Position numbers and translations under genes: made by a program. A DNA stretch of 64,000 bases from UBA2396 sp038042175 (GTDB lineage: Bacteria; Planctomycetota; Phycisphaerae; Phycisphaerales; UBA1924), in assembly GCA_964358855.1 (NCBI GenBank), contig CAYHQQ010000010.1, positions 21,815 through 85,814 on the forward strand, read 5' to 3'. Below, piece by piece: positions 50,752 through 59,059 of this stretch (position 1 is its first letter; each line of letters opens with the position of its first letter). The notes below the pieces were generated by a model, which did not search any database, was not told the origin of the DNA, and worked only from the letters and a program-made list of their open reading frames with translations.

Positions 50752-51921
50752 CTATTTCGCGGGCGCGGCGACGGGCTCTGGTGTTGTCGGAGCGGGCTTG
50801 TCTGTGGGCTTGTCTGCGGGCTTCTCGGCGGGCTTTGTTCTCAGGTTCAAGGAAGCGAGCATCAGGTCCCACACGGGGTCGAAGCGCTTCATGGATTCGC
50901 CCACTTCTGCGGCTGTGGGGAGTGACGCCTCGTCCTTGCGGGAGGCCGAGCTCATCAGTTGGACCGTGATGGACCAGCGTTCGTGCAGGAACATCGTCTG
51001 GCGGATCACCAGGCGCGACGAGTAGGTCGGGAGCTTGTTGGTCTTGGTGATGGTCACGAGCGCCGCGCGGCGGTCGAGAATCCTGTACTCGGAATAGTCG
51101 GAGACCGCTCCTCCATCCTTCTCAAAGGGTGTGCGGGTGCTCATCATGCCCCAGAAGTGCTCTTCCTGCTCGGGAGACAACGGGACTTCGAGGCCGTCGG
51201 CGAACACCGTGATCGTCTCATCGCCATAGCCGCCCATGCTGACGGCGCGGAATGCGATGTTGCTTCCCTTGGGGTTGGGCCCCACGGCCCAGCCGACAGG
51301 CAGTTGCGTGAGGACCTCCAGGGAGCCGTACGCGTCGGTGCGCGTTCCTCCCCAGCCCGTCACCACACCTTCGCGAATGGCGAGTGCCGGGTCCTTCTCG
51401 TGCTGGGCATCGAAGCTGTAGAGCAGCGAGACCACACTGACGAGCGCCGGCACCTGCTCGAAAGTCGTCCATGGTTTCAGAGTCGCCTGGGCGTCGGCTT
51501 TGATGGCGGCCCGCAGCTTGGCGTCGACGTCCGCGGTGATGAGGGTCTTTCGCAGCTCGGCGATGTCGGTCCCGTTCTTGACGGCGATCGCCTCGATCTG
51601 CGCACGCCCCGGGCCCAGGTGCCGATCGATCCGCTCGCGGGCGGCCTTGACTTTGTCGGCCAGCTCCGGGTGCAATTCGAGGACGAGCTCCAGGCCGCGA
51701 TCGATGGTGTACATGCTCCCGAGCGCGGCCCCGAGCGTTCGCGGCTGGACGCGATCGCGCCACGGCAAGAGCCTGGGTTCGGTCGCGGGCGGCTTGGCGG
51801 GCGATTCTGGAGTGGTCGGAGCCTGGGGCGGAGCCGGCGGCTGGCCTTGGGCGGGCGAAGCGATCAGGCCCAGCGTCGCGATCGACAGGAGTCCGGTTCG
51901 CAACCTGTTTCTCAACGTCAT
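50752..51921 (-). CDS. Secreted protein of unknown function
   Basis: 389 residues from ATG 51921. Signal peptide RLRTGLLSIATLGLIASPAQGQ, then a Pro/Ala linker, then a mixed alpha/beta body with helical segments (LELVLELHPELADKVKAARERIDRHLG) and strands (DETITVFADGLEVPLSPEQEEHF; ALVTITKTNKLPTYSS). The tail is Pro/Lys/Ala-rich (KPADKPTDKPAPTTPEPV). The composition of the tail resembles that of the GPx-like protein at 14 kb. No family is recognised. It likely sits in the periplasm. Confidence 0.7.
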   Translation of the reverse strand: MTLRNRLRTGLLSIATLGLIASPAQGQPPAPPQAPTTPESPAKPPATEPRLLPWRDRVQPRTLGAALGSMYTIDRGLELVLELHPELADKVKAARERIDRHLGPGRAQIEAIAVKNGTDIAELRKTLITADVDAKLRAAIKADAQATLKPWTTFEQVPALVSVVSLLYSFDAQHEKDPALAIREGVVTGWGGTRTDAYGSLEVLTQLPVGWAVGPNPKGSNIAFRAVSMGGYGDETITVFADGLEVPLSPEQEEHFWGMMSTRTPFEKDGGAVSDYSEYRILDRRAALVTITKTNKLPTYSSRLVIRQTMFLHERWSITVQLMSSASRKDEASLPTAAEVGESMKRFDPVWDLMLASLNLRTKPAEKPADKPTDKPAPTTPEPVAAPAK

Positions 51922-52003
51922 GAAAGTGCTCCGCAAGTCGAGAGGGTGACGCGATTGGTGCAAGTCGGGAGACGTGGCGAGAGTAGCGGCGTGCTCAATT
52001 CCC

Positions 52004-52750
52004 CTACGCCATCGTCATTCCGCCGTCGACGATGAGCAGCTGGCCGGTGAGGAAGCCGGCTTCGTCGCTGGACACGTACGCGACGGCGGCGGCGATGTCC
52101 TCGGGGGTGCCCAAGCGGCGGACGGCGACCATTTCCTGGATCTTCTGTTTGATCTCGTCGGGGAGGGAGGCGGTCATGTCGGTCTGGATGTAGCCGGGGG
52201 CGACGACGTTGCAGGTGACGCCCTTGCCGCCCAGTTCGCGGGCGATGGATTTGGAGAGGCCCACGAGGCCGGCCTTGGCGGCTGCGTAGTTGGCCTGGCC
52301 GGCGTTGCCGACGACGCCGCTGGTGGAGCCGATGTTGACGATGCGACCGAAGCGGTTTTTCATCATGGCGCGTCCGGCGACGCGGGCGGCGACGAAGGCG
52401 GAGGTGAGGTTGGTCTGCAGAACGCTGCCCCAGTCTTCGTCGGACATGCGGAGCATGAGGCCGTCTTTGGTGATGCCGGCGTTGTTGACCAGGATGTCGA
52501 GGCGCCCGTGCTCGTCGACGACGGATTCGATGGCGGCGGTGAGGGCGGCGGAGTTGGCGATGTCGCAGGCTTTGACGGAGGCCTTGCCGCCGGCTTGTTC
52601 GATCTCGTGCTTGAGGTCGGCGAGGGGGCCCTCGCTGCGGGCCATGAGGATGACGTGGCGCCCGTCTTTGGCGAGGCGGAGGGCGACGGCCCTGCCGATG
52701 CCGCGGCTTGCGCCGGTCACGATCGCGACGCGCGTGGTGGATTCAGCCAT
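52004..52750 (-). CDS. fabG: 3-oxoacyl-ACP reductase
   Basis: 248 residues from ATG 52750. NADPH-dependent reduction of 3-oxoacyl-ACP in fatty acid elongation. SDR motifs: VTGASRGIG for cofactor binding, LVNNAGIT, catalytic Ser in NIGSTSG, YAAAK (Tyr, Lys), and PGYIQTDM. The C-terminal SSDEAGFLTGQLLIVDGGM is FabG-like. It lies downstream of fabD on the same strand, with a lipoprotein gene between them, so the fatty acid genes form a loose cluster without fabF or acpP. Confidence 0.93.
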   Translation of the reverse strand: MAESTTRVAIVTGASRGIGRAVALRLAKDGRHVILMARSEGPLADLKHEIEQAGGKASVKACDIANSAALTAAIESVVDEHGRLDILVNNAGITKDGLMLRMSDEDWGSVLQTNLTSAFVAARVAGRAMMKNRFGRIVNIGSTSGVVGNAGQANYAAAKAGLVGLSKSIARELGGKGVTCNVVAPGYIQTDMTASLPDEIKQKIQEMVAVRRLGTPEDIAAAVAYVSSDEAGFLTGQLLIVDGGMTMA

Positions 52751-52768
52751 GGAAGGTTCTCGAAGGTG

Positions 52769-52864
52769 GCACTGCTCTCCAGAGCAGTGCATTCCAAGGT
52801 TCAGGATCACCGCTCTGGAGAGCGGTGCCACCAGACCCCAAGATCACCGCTCTGGAGAGCGGTG
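52769..52864. repeat. Three short palindromic hairpins between fabG and the lipoprotein gene
   Basis: Palindromes at 52769-52790 (GCACTGCTCT CC AGAGCAGTGC), 52808-52827 and 52845-52864 (both CACCGCTCT GG AGAGCGGTG). The last two are identical and preceded by GAT; the first is a variant on the same theme. They sit upstream of fabG and downstream of the lipoprotein gene on the same strand, so they could stabilise or attenuate the transcript. They look like a REP-type family. Confidence 0.9.
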
Positions 52865-52897
52865 GAGCGCCGGAGGATCGGAGGTGGGGCGTTGGGC

Positions 52898-53953
52898 TCA
52901 CCCGCCGCTGGTGGTGCGGCCGCCGCCGCCTTTGCCGCCGGCCGGGACTGGGGCGGGAGTTTCGTCCTTGGGGGTGTCTTGGGGCTTCTCGGCGGGAGTC
53001 ACCGCGGGGGCGTCGCCGCCGCCACCGAACATCGTGTCGAACTCGGTGGCCCTGGTGCGGGGGGCGGGGAGCTGGCCGGCGCTGGCCTTGAAGACCCACT
53101 TCTCGCCAAGCGGCACGGCGACCCAGGCTTGAGCGAACGCCGAGCCGGGTTCCTGGACCGCGAAGACGACGGTGAACTTGGTGTCGCTATCGCCACCGGG
53201 AGCGGCCTCGGCGGGTGCGGCTTGCTTCTTGAGGGCCGCGAGAGCGTTTTCCATGTCCTGCTGATTGACGGCGGCGAGCGCTTTGAGCTTCTCCATCTTT
53301 TCGGGGTCTGCGTCCTTGTTGCGATCGAACATCGCTTCGGCCGCTTCCTTGCCCATTTCGATGAGTTTGTCGAGATCCGCGTCGGTCGGCTCGTGGCCGT
53401 AGCGATCAACAAACAGCTTCTTTTGCTCCGGGGACATGTTGGCGATCTGCTTCTTGAGCAGGTCGAGCATTTCCGATCCCGAGAAGGCTGGCGTGAGCCC
53501 GCCCGCGGACGCGACGATGTCGCCGCCCTCGCGGATGTTCAGCACGCGCACGCCCTCGATCTTGGCGGTCGCGTCCTTCCACTCACCCGAGGAGGTAAGG
53601 CTCTTGAGCAGTGACTTGTCTTCCGCGCCGATCATGCCGGCGAACTTTTTGTCGTCGCCCCGAGCGATCGAGTCGGCGAGGTCGATGATGGCTTTGGCGA
53701 GGCTTTCCTGGTTGGTGGTCGCACCATCGGAGAAAGCGACCTTTTTGCTGGCCTTGAGCGTCTGGGCCATGGCCTTGAGGTCGACGGGGTCGGGCTCCTT
53801 GGGCGGGGGCGGGGGCGGGGGCGGCGGGGGAGCCTTGGCGACTTCCTTCTTCTTGCAACCCTCCATCATCGGCAGGGCGAGAGCGGCCGAGAGGACGAGC
53901 CCCGAGAGGACGACGAGCCGACCGGCGCGGCGGAACGAATTACGCTTCTTCAT
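52898..53953 (-). CDS. Lipoprotein with poly-proline linker, unknown function
   Basis: 351 residues from ATG 53953, overlapping the 3' end of fabD by 14 bases. Signal peptide with an Arg/Lys start (KKRNSFRRAGR) and lipobox MEGC, Cys33, followed by KKKEVAKA and a ten-proline run. The body is helical and charged (KAIIDLADSIARGDDKKFAGMIG; LKKQIANMSPEQKKLFVDRYG), then a late beta part (DTKFTVVFAVQEPGSAFAQAW) and a Gly-rich end. Probably an envelope lipoprotein; no family is recognised. Co-transcribed with fabD. Confidence 0.75.
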   Translation of the reverse strand: MKKRNSFRRAGRLVVLSGLVLSAALALPMMEGCKKKEVAKAPPPPPPPPPPKEPDPVDLKAMAQTLKASKKVAFSDGATTNQESLAKAIIDLADSIARGDDKKFAGMIGAEDKSLLKSLTSSGEWKDATAKIEGVRVLNIREGGDIVASAGGLTPAFSGSEMLDLLKKQIANMSPEQKKLFVDRYGHEPTDADLDKLIEMGKEAAEAMFDRNKDADPEKMEKLKALAAVNQQDMENALAALKKQAAPAEAAPGGDSDTKFTVVFAVQEPGSAFAQAWVAVPLGEKWVFKASAGQLPAPRTRATEFDTMFGGGGDAPAVTPAEKPQDTPKDETPAPVPAGGKGGGGRTTSGG

Positions 53954-54887
53954 GTGTGACCACCTTGATGTTCTTATCGATCCGGCGCATGAGGCCCGCG
54001 AGGGTCTTGCCGGGTGCGAGTTCATGGAATTCACCGGTGCAGTGGCTTGCGAGCCACTGGGCGTTCTGGGCCCAGCGGACCGGGCTTGTCAATTGATCGA
54101 CCAGGGCGCGGCGGACGCTCCCGGCAAAGTCGTTCTTGAGGTCGTAGGCACCCCCTGTCGCGTTGCACGTTACCGGGCAGCGGGCCGCGTGGATGGTCGT
54201 CTTGGCGAGGGCCGCGGCGAGCCGGTCGGCCGCGGGCTGCATCAGCGGGCTGTGGAAGGCGCCGGCGACGGCGAGGGCCTGGGCCCGCAGGCCCATTTTG
54301 GCCGCGACCGCCACGCTGCGCTCGCAGGCGGACTTGCTTCCGGAGATGACGATCTGTCCGGGGGCGTTGAAGTTCGCACAGACGAGCACCTCGGCCCCGC
54401 GGGCCTCGTCGCAGACCGCCAGCGCCTGGGGCTCGTCGCCGCCGATGAGTGCGACCATGCCGCCGGCGGAAGTTTCGGCGGCGTCCTGCATCGCGCGCCC
54501 GCGGAGGGTGACGAGCTCGAGAGCGTCCTCGAAACCGATGGCGCCGGCCACGCACAGGGCTGTGTACTCGCCCAGGGAGAGGCCGCCGGCGCCGACGAGG
54601 GGCGTTTCGCCATTGCCGAACTGCCAGCGGGCCAGGAGGCCCTTCCAGCAGGCGTATGAGGCGACGAAGATTGCGGGCTGGCTCGCGTCGGTCTGGTTGA
54701 GCCGGTCGGCGGGGCCGTTGAAGCAGAGGGTGCTCAGGGTCACGTCGGGGCCGAGGCGAGTCCCCAGGATGCGGTCGGCCTGCTCGAAGACCGCTCGTGA
54801 TTCGGGCTGGGCGTCGTGCCACGACTTGCCCATCCCGACGGCCTGGGCGCCCTGGCCCGGACACAGCATGACGAACGGTGAACTCAT
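53940..54887 (-). CDS. fabD: Malonyl-CoA:ACP transacylase
   Basis: 315 residues. Loads malonyl groups onto acyl carrier protein. MLCPGQGAQAVGMGK opens the protein, the nucleophile Ser is in GLSLGEYTAL, and the partner His in AGAFHSPLM. GQIVISGSKSACE also matches the family. The usual Arg after the GHSLGE-type motif is found in LVTLRGRAMQDA. cysS lies upstream on the same strand (24-base gap) and the lipoprotein gene overlaps downstream. Confidence 0.95.
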   Translation of the reverse strand: MSSPFVMLCPGQGAQAVGMGKSWHDAQPESRAVFEQADRILGTRLGPDVTLSTLCFNGPADRLNQTDASQPAIFVASYACWKGLLARWQFGNGETPLVGAGGLSLGEYTALCVAGAIGFEDALELVTLRGRAMQDAAETSAGGMVALIGGDEPQALAVCDEARGAEVLVCANFNAPGQIVISGSKSACERSVAVAAKMGLRAQALAVAGAFHSPLMQPAADRLAAALAKTTIHAARCPVTCNATGGAYDLKNDFAGSVRRALVDQLTSPVRWAQNAQWLASHCTGEFHELAPGKTLAGLMRRIDKNIKVVTHEEA

Positions 54888-54911
54888 GGGCGGAAGGATA
54901 GGGCCAAACGC

Positions 54912-56555
54912 TTAGCGACGTCCGACCTCGACCTTGCCCCCCGCAACATCCTTAATGGCGAGCCCCTTGGCGGCCAGTTGGTCGCGGATGGCGTCGGATT
55001 TGGCGAAGTCCTTGGCGGCTTTGGCGGCTTTGCGCTCGGTGAGCAGGGCCTCGACCTCGTCGCTGGGGGTGACGCCGGCGAGGTAGACGGCGATGCCGGT
55101 GGCGACGGCGGCCGTGCGCTCAAGATCGAGCACGCCCAGCGTGCCGTCAAAGGTCTTCATGAGGGCGGCGTCTTCGGGGCCGGGTTTGTCGACGGTGCTC
55201 GTCCAGGAGTTGACGGCGGCGATGGCGGCGGCGATGTTGAGGTCGGCGTGCATGGCGTCGGCGAAGGCGAGCATGGCGGCGTCGCGGGCGCCCTGGCCGG
55301 CGGGGTTGTGACCGGCGGCGGTGTCGACGATGCGGCGCCAGCGGTCGATCATCCGCTGGCTGTCCTTGAGGCCTTGCTCGCGGAAGTCGGCGTTGCTGCG
55401 GTAGTGGTTCTTGATGAGCTCCAGGCGCACGGCGGCGGGCTCGTAGCCCTTGGCGAAGAGGTCGCGGGCGGTGAAGAAGTTGCCCTTGCTCTTGGACATC
55501 TTCTGTCCTTCGACGAAGAGGAAGCGCGGGTGGAACCACATGCCGGCGAGGGGGGCGCCGGTGGGGCGCTGGTTGAAGGCGCAGCAACCCTGGGCGATCT
55601 CGCACTCGTGGTGGGGGAAGATGTTGTCCTCGCCGCCGGAGTGGAGGTCGAAGAGGGGTTTGGAGTCGGGGATGCTGAGAGAGGCAAGGGACTCCGCACG
55701 CGAACCCTCGCTGGCGCTTCGGGCTCTGACGAGGCGATTCACGCTCATCACCGTGCATTCGATGTGCCAGCCGGGGTAGCCGGGGCCCCAGGGGCTGTCC
55801 CACTTCATGATGTGGCGCGGGTCTTCTTTCCAGAGGAGGAAGTCGGCGGGGTGTTCCTTGGCGGACTGATTGTCGGCGCTGATGCGCCCGCCCTCGCCCT
55901 CGCGGAGCTTGTCGAGGGTGTTGCCGCTGAGGGAGCCGTAGCCCTCGAAGCTCTTGACGCGGAAGTAGACGACGCGCGAGCCGGGTTCGCCCACGGCGTA
56001 GGCGTGGCCGCCGGCGATGAGTCGCTGGACGACTTCGATCATGCCGGCGACGTTCTCGGTGGCGCGGGGCATGAGGGTCGGGTCGGCTTTCGCGTCGATG
56101 GCGAGCTTGAGGCCCAGGCGCACGGCGTCGTCGCGGAATCGTCCCTCGTAGAAGCGGGCGATCTGGTACGGGTCGCTGGGGTCGACGTCGGAACCGGCGG
56201 GGAGGGCGCCGCTCTTTTTGGCTTCGGCGATGCGGCGGCCGGCGACGGCCATGCGGTCCTCGCCGTGCTCGCCGCCCTCGGCGTCGTCGGTCATGTGGCC
56301 GACGTCTGTGATGTTCATGACGTGGGTGACGCGGCGAGGGCCTTTGTGTGCCTTGCCGCCGGGGCCCGTGACCTCGCACAGGGGGCTTTCGAGCCAGCGT
56401 CGCAGGACGTCGGCGGCGAGAAAGCTGCGGAAGTTGCCGATGTGGGCGTCGTCATAGACGGTGGGGCCGCAGGAGTAGAAGGTGATGTGGGAGGGGTCGA
56501 GGGGGGTGAAGGGCTCGACGGCCCGGGTGAGGGTGTTGTGAAGGCGAAGGGGCAT
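54912..56555 (-). CDS. cysS: Cysteinyl-tRNA synthetase
   Basis: 547 residues from ATG 56555; a much longer open frame upstream is antisense to the next gene and was rejected. Class I synthetase. Zn ligands are visible in YSCGPTVYD (Cys29), GWHIECTVMS and HHECEIAQ. The HIGH motif reads HIGN and KMSKSKGNFFTARDL is intact. The length exceeds the usual 460 residues because of inserts near the N-terminal half (for instance around PSDPYQIARFYEGRF and SARSASEGSR-like sequence). Start of an operon with fabD and the lipoprotein gene. Confidence 0.95.
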   Translation of the reverse strand: MPLRLHNTLTRAVEPFTPLDPSHITFYSCGPTVYDDAHIGNFRSFLAADVLRRWLESPLCEVTGPGGKAHKGPRRVTHVMNITDVGHMTDDAEGGEHGEDRMAVAGRRIAEAKKSGALPAGSDVDPSDPYQIARFYEGRFRDDAVRLGLKLAIDAKADPTLMPRATENVAGMIEVVQRLIAGGHAYAVGEPGSRVVYFRVKSFEGYGSLSGNTLDKLREGEGGRISADNQSAKEHPADFLLWKEDPRHIMKWDSPWGPGYPGWHIECTVMSVNRLVRARSASEGSRAESLASLSIPDSKPLFDLHSGGEDNIFPHHECEIAQGCCAFNQRPTGAPLAGMWFHPRFLFVEGQKMSKSKGNFFTARDLFAKGYEPAAVRLELIKNHYRSNADFREQGLKDSQRMIDRWRRIVDTAAGHNPAGQGARDAAMLAFADAMHADLNIAAAIAAVNSWTSTVDKPGPEDAALMKTFDGTLGVLDLERTAAVATGIAVYLAGVTPSDEVEALLTERKAAKAAKDFAKSDAIRDQLAAKGLAIKDVAGGKVEVGRR

Positions 56556-56696
56556 GGCCAACAATAGGGATTGCAACGGCAGCGGCGAGGGGTTGGGAAC
56601 CCTCGCGTCCGAATGACCCTTGAATTCGAGCGCACTATCGGTATGCTGAGGGCCGCATGGGGCTCGCACCGCGGGCCTTGGCAAGGAGACCACGGT

Positions 56697-57623
56697 ATGT
56701 TCAAAGTGTCCCTCCGCGTCTTGACTGTCTGCGGCATTCCCTTGGGTGCGTTGAGCCCGCTCGCGGTCGCCGACATCCAGAATCTGGCGCAGATCTCGCT
56801 CAACCCCAACTCCAGCGGCGGGGCCGGGCCTTTCCATCAGCTCGTGAACCAGGCTGGTGATATTGACATCAGCGGTTCGACCACCGGCGGGGCCAACTCC
56901 TCGGGGAGCGCGACGATCCACGTGGAGTACGGCCTGATTCAGATGAGCGGGGTATCTCACGGCACTCTTGGCGCGGTCTGCAACGCGTACTTCCGCGATC
57001 GAATTGTGATTACGGCGCCGGGCATCCCGATGAACACGCTGGGCACGCTGACATTTGCCGTCGTTGTTGACGGGGAGGTCGGGGCCACCAGCGGGTCGTC
57101 GTCGGCTTCCTGGCACGTGACGGGAGATGTGGGTGGCGGGGCGAGCGACATCAGTCGCGGTGGAACACGGTACAGCCCAGAGCTGGGCTCGGGGTACACG
57201 GGCGATCCCTTTGGCACCTATCAGGCGACCGCGAACATCCAATTCGGGCAGGGCCATCAGCTTCATGTGGAGCTTCAGGGGATTGCCGGTACGGGCTATG
57301 GACAAAGCGGTGCGGGCAACGCCGCGTTCGGATCGCCTTTGACGCTCCGGTGGGGCGGGATTCTGAACGTGACCGCCAACGGCAATGCCGTCACGAATTA
57401 CACCGTCACCGCCGACTCGGGCACCGACTGGACGGGCGCGGGCGGCTGTGCAGCGGATTTCGACGGCGATGGGACCGTCGATTTCTTCGATTACGACGCG
57501 TTTGTCGCGTGCTTTGAGGGCGGAGCGTGCCCGCCGGGGAAGACGGCGGACTTTGACGGCGACGGCACCGTCGATTTCTTTGACTACGACGCGTTTGTGG
57601 TGGCGTTTGAGACGCCGTGCTGA
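56697..57623 (+). CDS. Secreted protein of unknown fold with dockerin-like cassette
   Basis: 308 residues from ATG 56697, preceded by AAGGAGA. Signal peptide about residues 1-25 (LRVLTVCGIPLGALSPLAVA). The body is beta-rich and Gly/Ser/Asn-rich (TIHVEYGLIQMSGVSHGTLG; LTFAVVVDGEVGATSGSS; NIQFGQGHQLHVELQGIAG), with no recognised family. The last 58 residues are the cassette with two identical DFDGDGTVDFFDYDAFV loops and ETPC at the end. It forms a same-strand pair with the next gene, 120 bases on. Confidence 0.75.
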   Translation: MFKVSLRVLTVCGIPLGALSPLAVADIQNLAQISLNPNSSGGAGPFHQLVNQAGDIDISGSTTGGANSSGSATIHVEYGLIQMSGVSHGTLGAVCNAYFRDRIVITAPGIPMNTLGTLTFAVVVDGEVGATSGSSSASWHVTGDVGGGASDISRGGTRYSPELGSGYTGDPFGTYQATANIQFGQGHQLHVELQGIAGTGYGQSGAGNAAFGSPLTLRWGGILNVTANGNAVTNYTVTADSGTDWTGAGGCAADFDGDGTVDFFDYDAFVACFEGGACPPGKTADFDGDGTVDFFDYDAFVVAFETPC

Positions 57624-57743
57624 ACGTACCGGCGACTGGGCTGGGGGGCATTCGCAGAATCGTGTGGAATTCCTGCGCGGCGCGCGCAAGCTTTGGGCGC
57701 TCGGAGCGGATGCACCTTGAACACTCGTTCAAGGAGATTCCTC

Positions 57744-58961
57744 ATGAAACGTCGATTTGCAGCTTCATTGGCGGTCGCGCTCTGCGCAGGCCTGGTCACG
57801 TCCGCGCACGGACAGGCGTTCTCGCAGGCGTCGTACAACATCGTTCACAACTTCAACTGGAATCCGCCCGCGGGCGCGACCGGGTTGCCTCTGGTGACTG
57901 GCTACTGGTTCCAGCACGTCTGGATTCGCGATCGCGCGTGCCCGGCGCCCTTCTGGGAGTTCGCGGATGTGCGCCCGACCATGCAGAATCCGGGCTTCGA
58001 CATGATGGGCACGGACTACGGCTTTGGGATCGGTTCGATGAACACCGGGCTTGGTGTGCCGGTGCCCTGCCGATACTCCTATTTCAACATTCCCGACACG
58101 GGCGTTCACTGGTTCAACTGTCTGACTCTGCCGAGCCCGTGCAGCGGTACATCGGCAACAGCGTGCGTGGGCTTTGACGTGGGCGCATACGCGATCGGGA
58201 CGCCTGTCAGCGGGCAGATCCGTTCGAACGGCGGCGTGATCGCGTCCGGCATGGCCGCCCAGGCCTACGCGTACAGCTCGGCGGGAGTCACCATTCAGGC
58301 GCGCAACGCCCAGGGGCAGGTCCTGTGGACGCCCTTTATGGACGGCGTGTCGGGGTCGGCCGGGGCGCTTGCGGTTCGGCGCGATCCGCTGGTCCTCACG
58401 GTGTTTGGCCCCGGTGGTTCGGCCAGGGCGACACTCCTGGACATCGAGTACCGCACGAACGATACGGATCGCTTCTCCTGGGCCAACGACGTGTGGTCGA
58501 CCGACGGGCAAGAGGTGGAATTCTGGATCTCGATCCCGCCGCAGGCGACCTTGAATCCCGGCGAGCTTCTGCTGCAGATCCGAAACGGCATCGTGGTCAC
58601 GTCCCAGTCGTCGGGCTCGCTGGCGATGCCGATGCCACCGATCGGCGCCCTGTCTCCCTTGAGCTTCTGGCTGCCCAACGCGATGTCGATCAACTATGAC
58701 GGCTCGGGGCTTCTGCCCGGTCAGCCCATCACACGCACCACGCTCGACATGCTGGGCGGGGGCGATGCGCCGGCGAATTTCGGTTGCCCGGCCGACTTTG
58801 ATGGCGACGGGAGCGTCGACTTCTTCGACTACGACCAGTTTGTGCAGTGCTTCGAGGGCCTGATCTGCCCGCCCGAAAGGAACGCGGACTTTGACGGCGA
58901 CGGCACCGTCGACTTCTTCGACTACGACGCGTTCGTGATCGCGTTTGAGACGCCTTGCTGA
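57744..58961 (+). CDS. Secreted protein of unknown function with dockerin-like cassette
   Basis: 405 residues from ATG 57744, preceded by AAGGAG. Signal peptide RRFAASLAVALCAGLVTSAHGQ. The body has several conserved-looking Cys and aromatic segments (GYWFQHVWIRDRACPAPFWEF; DTGVHWFNCLTLPSPC) and a later strand-rich part (VEFWISIPPQATLNPGELLLQI). No family is recognised. The cassette varies at the junction (CPPERN instead of CPPGKT, first loop ending DQFV) and ends ETPC. A hairpin between this gene and the convergent DUF2071 gene follows. Confidence 0.75.
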   Translation: MKRRFAASLAVALCAGLVTSAHGQAFSQASYNIVHNFNWNPPAGATGLPLVTGYWFQHVWIRDRACPAPFWEFADVRPTMQNPGFDMMGTDYGFGIGSMNTGLGVPVPCRYSYFNIPDTGVHWFNCLTLPSPCSGTSATACVGFDVGAYAIGTPVSGQIRSNGGVIASGMAAQAYAYSSAGVTIQARNAQGQVLWTPFMDGVSGSAGALAVRRDPLVLTVFGPGGSARATLLDIEYRTNDTDRFSWANDVWSTDGQEVEFWISIPPQATLNPGELLLQIRNGIVVTSQSSGSLAMPMPPIGALSPLSFWLPNAMSINYDGSGLLPGQPITRTTLDMLGGGDAPANFGCPADFDGDGSVDFFDYDQFVQCFEGLICPPERNADFDGDGTVDFFDYDAFVIAFETPC

Positions 58962-58978
58962 CACTATCGACGGGGACA

Positions 58979-59026
58979 GCCGGGTGCCAAGGACGATCCC
59001 ACCGCGGATCGACCTTGGCACCCGGC
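58979..59026. terminator. Hairpin between convergent genes
   Basis: Arms of 21 bases (58979-58999 and 59006-59026) pair with one mismatch around a six-base loop; the outer 14 bases GCCGGGTGCCAAGG are exact. It sits in the gap between the cassette gene and the DUF2071 gene, so it could stop transcription from both sides. A short T-rich stretch follows on the plus strand. Confidence 0.8.
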
Positions 59027-59059
59027 ACCCGTTTCATTCCCGAGGTGCCCACTTCCCGC

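Noticed and set aside
54912..57689. Possible 925-residue fusion extending cysS upstream
   Set aside because: The extra 370 residues lie antisense to the cassette gene at 56697-57623 and read as low-complexity Arg/Pro/Ala sequence; the clean cysS start is ATG 56555.
25191..58958. Cassette loops as CRISPR-like or other non-coding DNA repeats
   Set aside because: The repeats are in frame at the ends of genes, conserved at protein level, and irregularly spaced.
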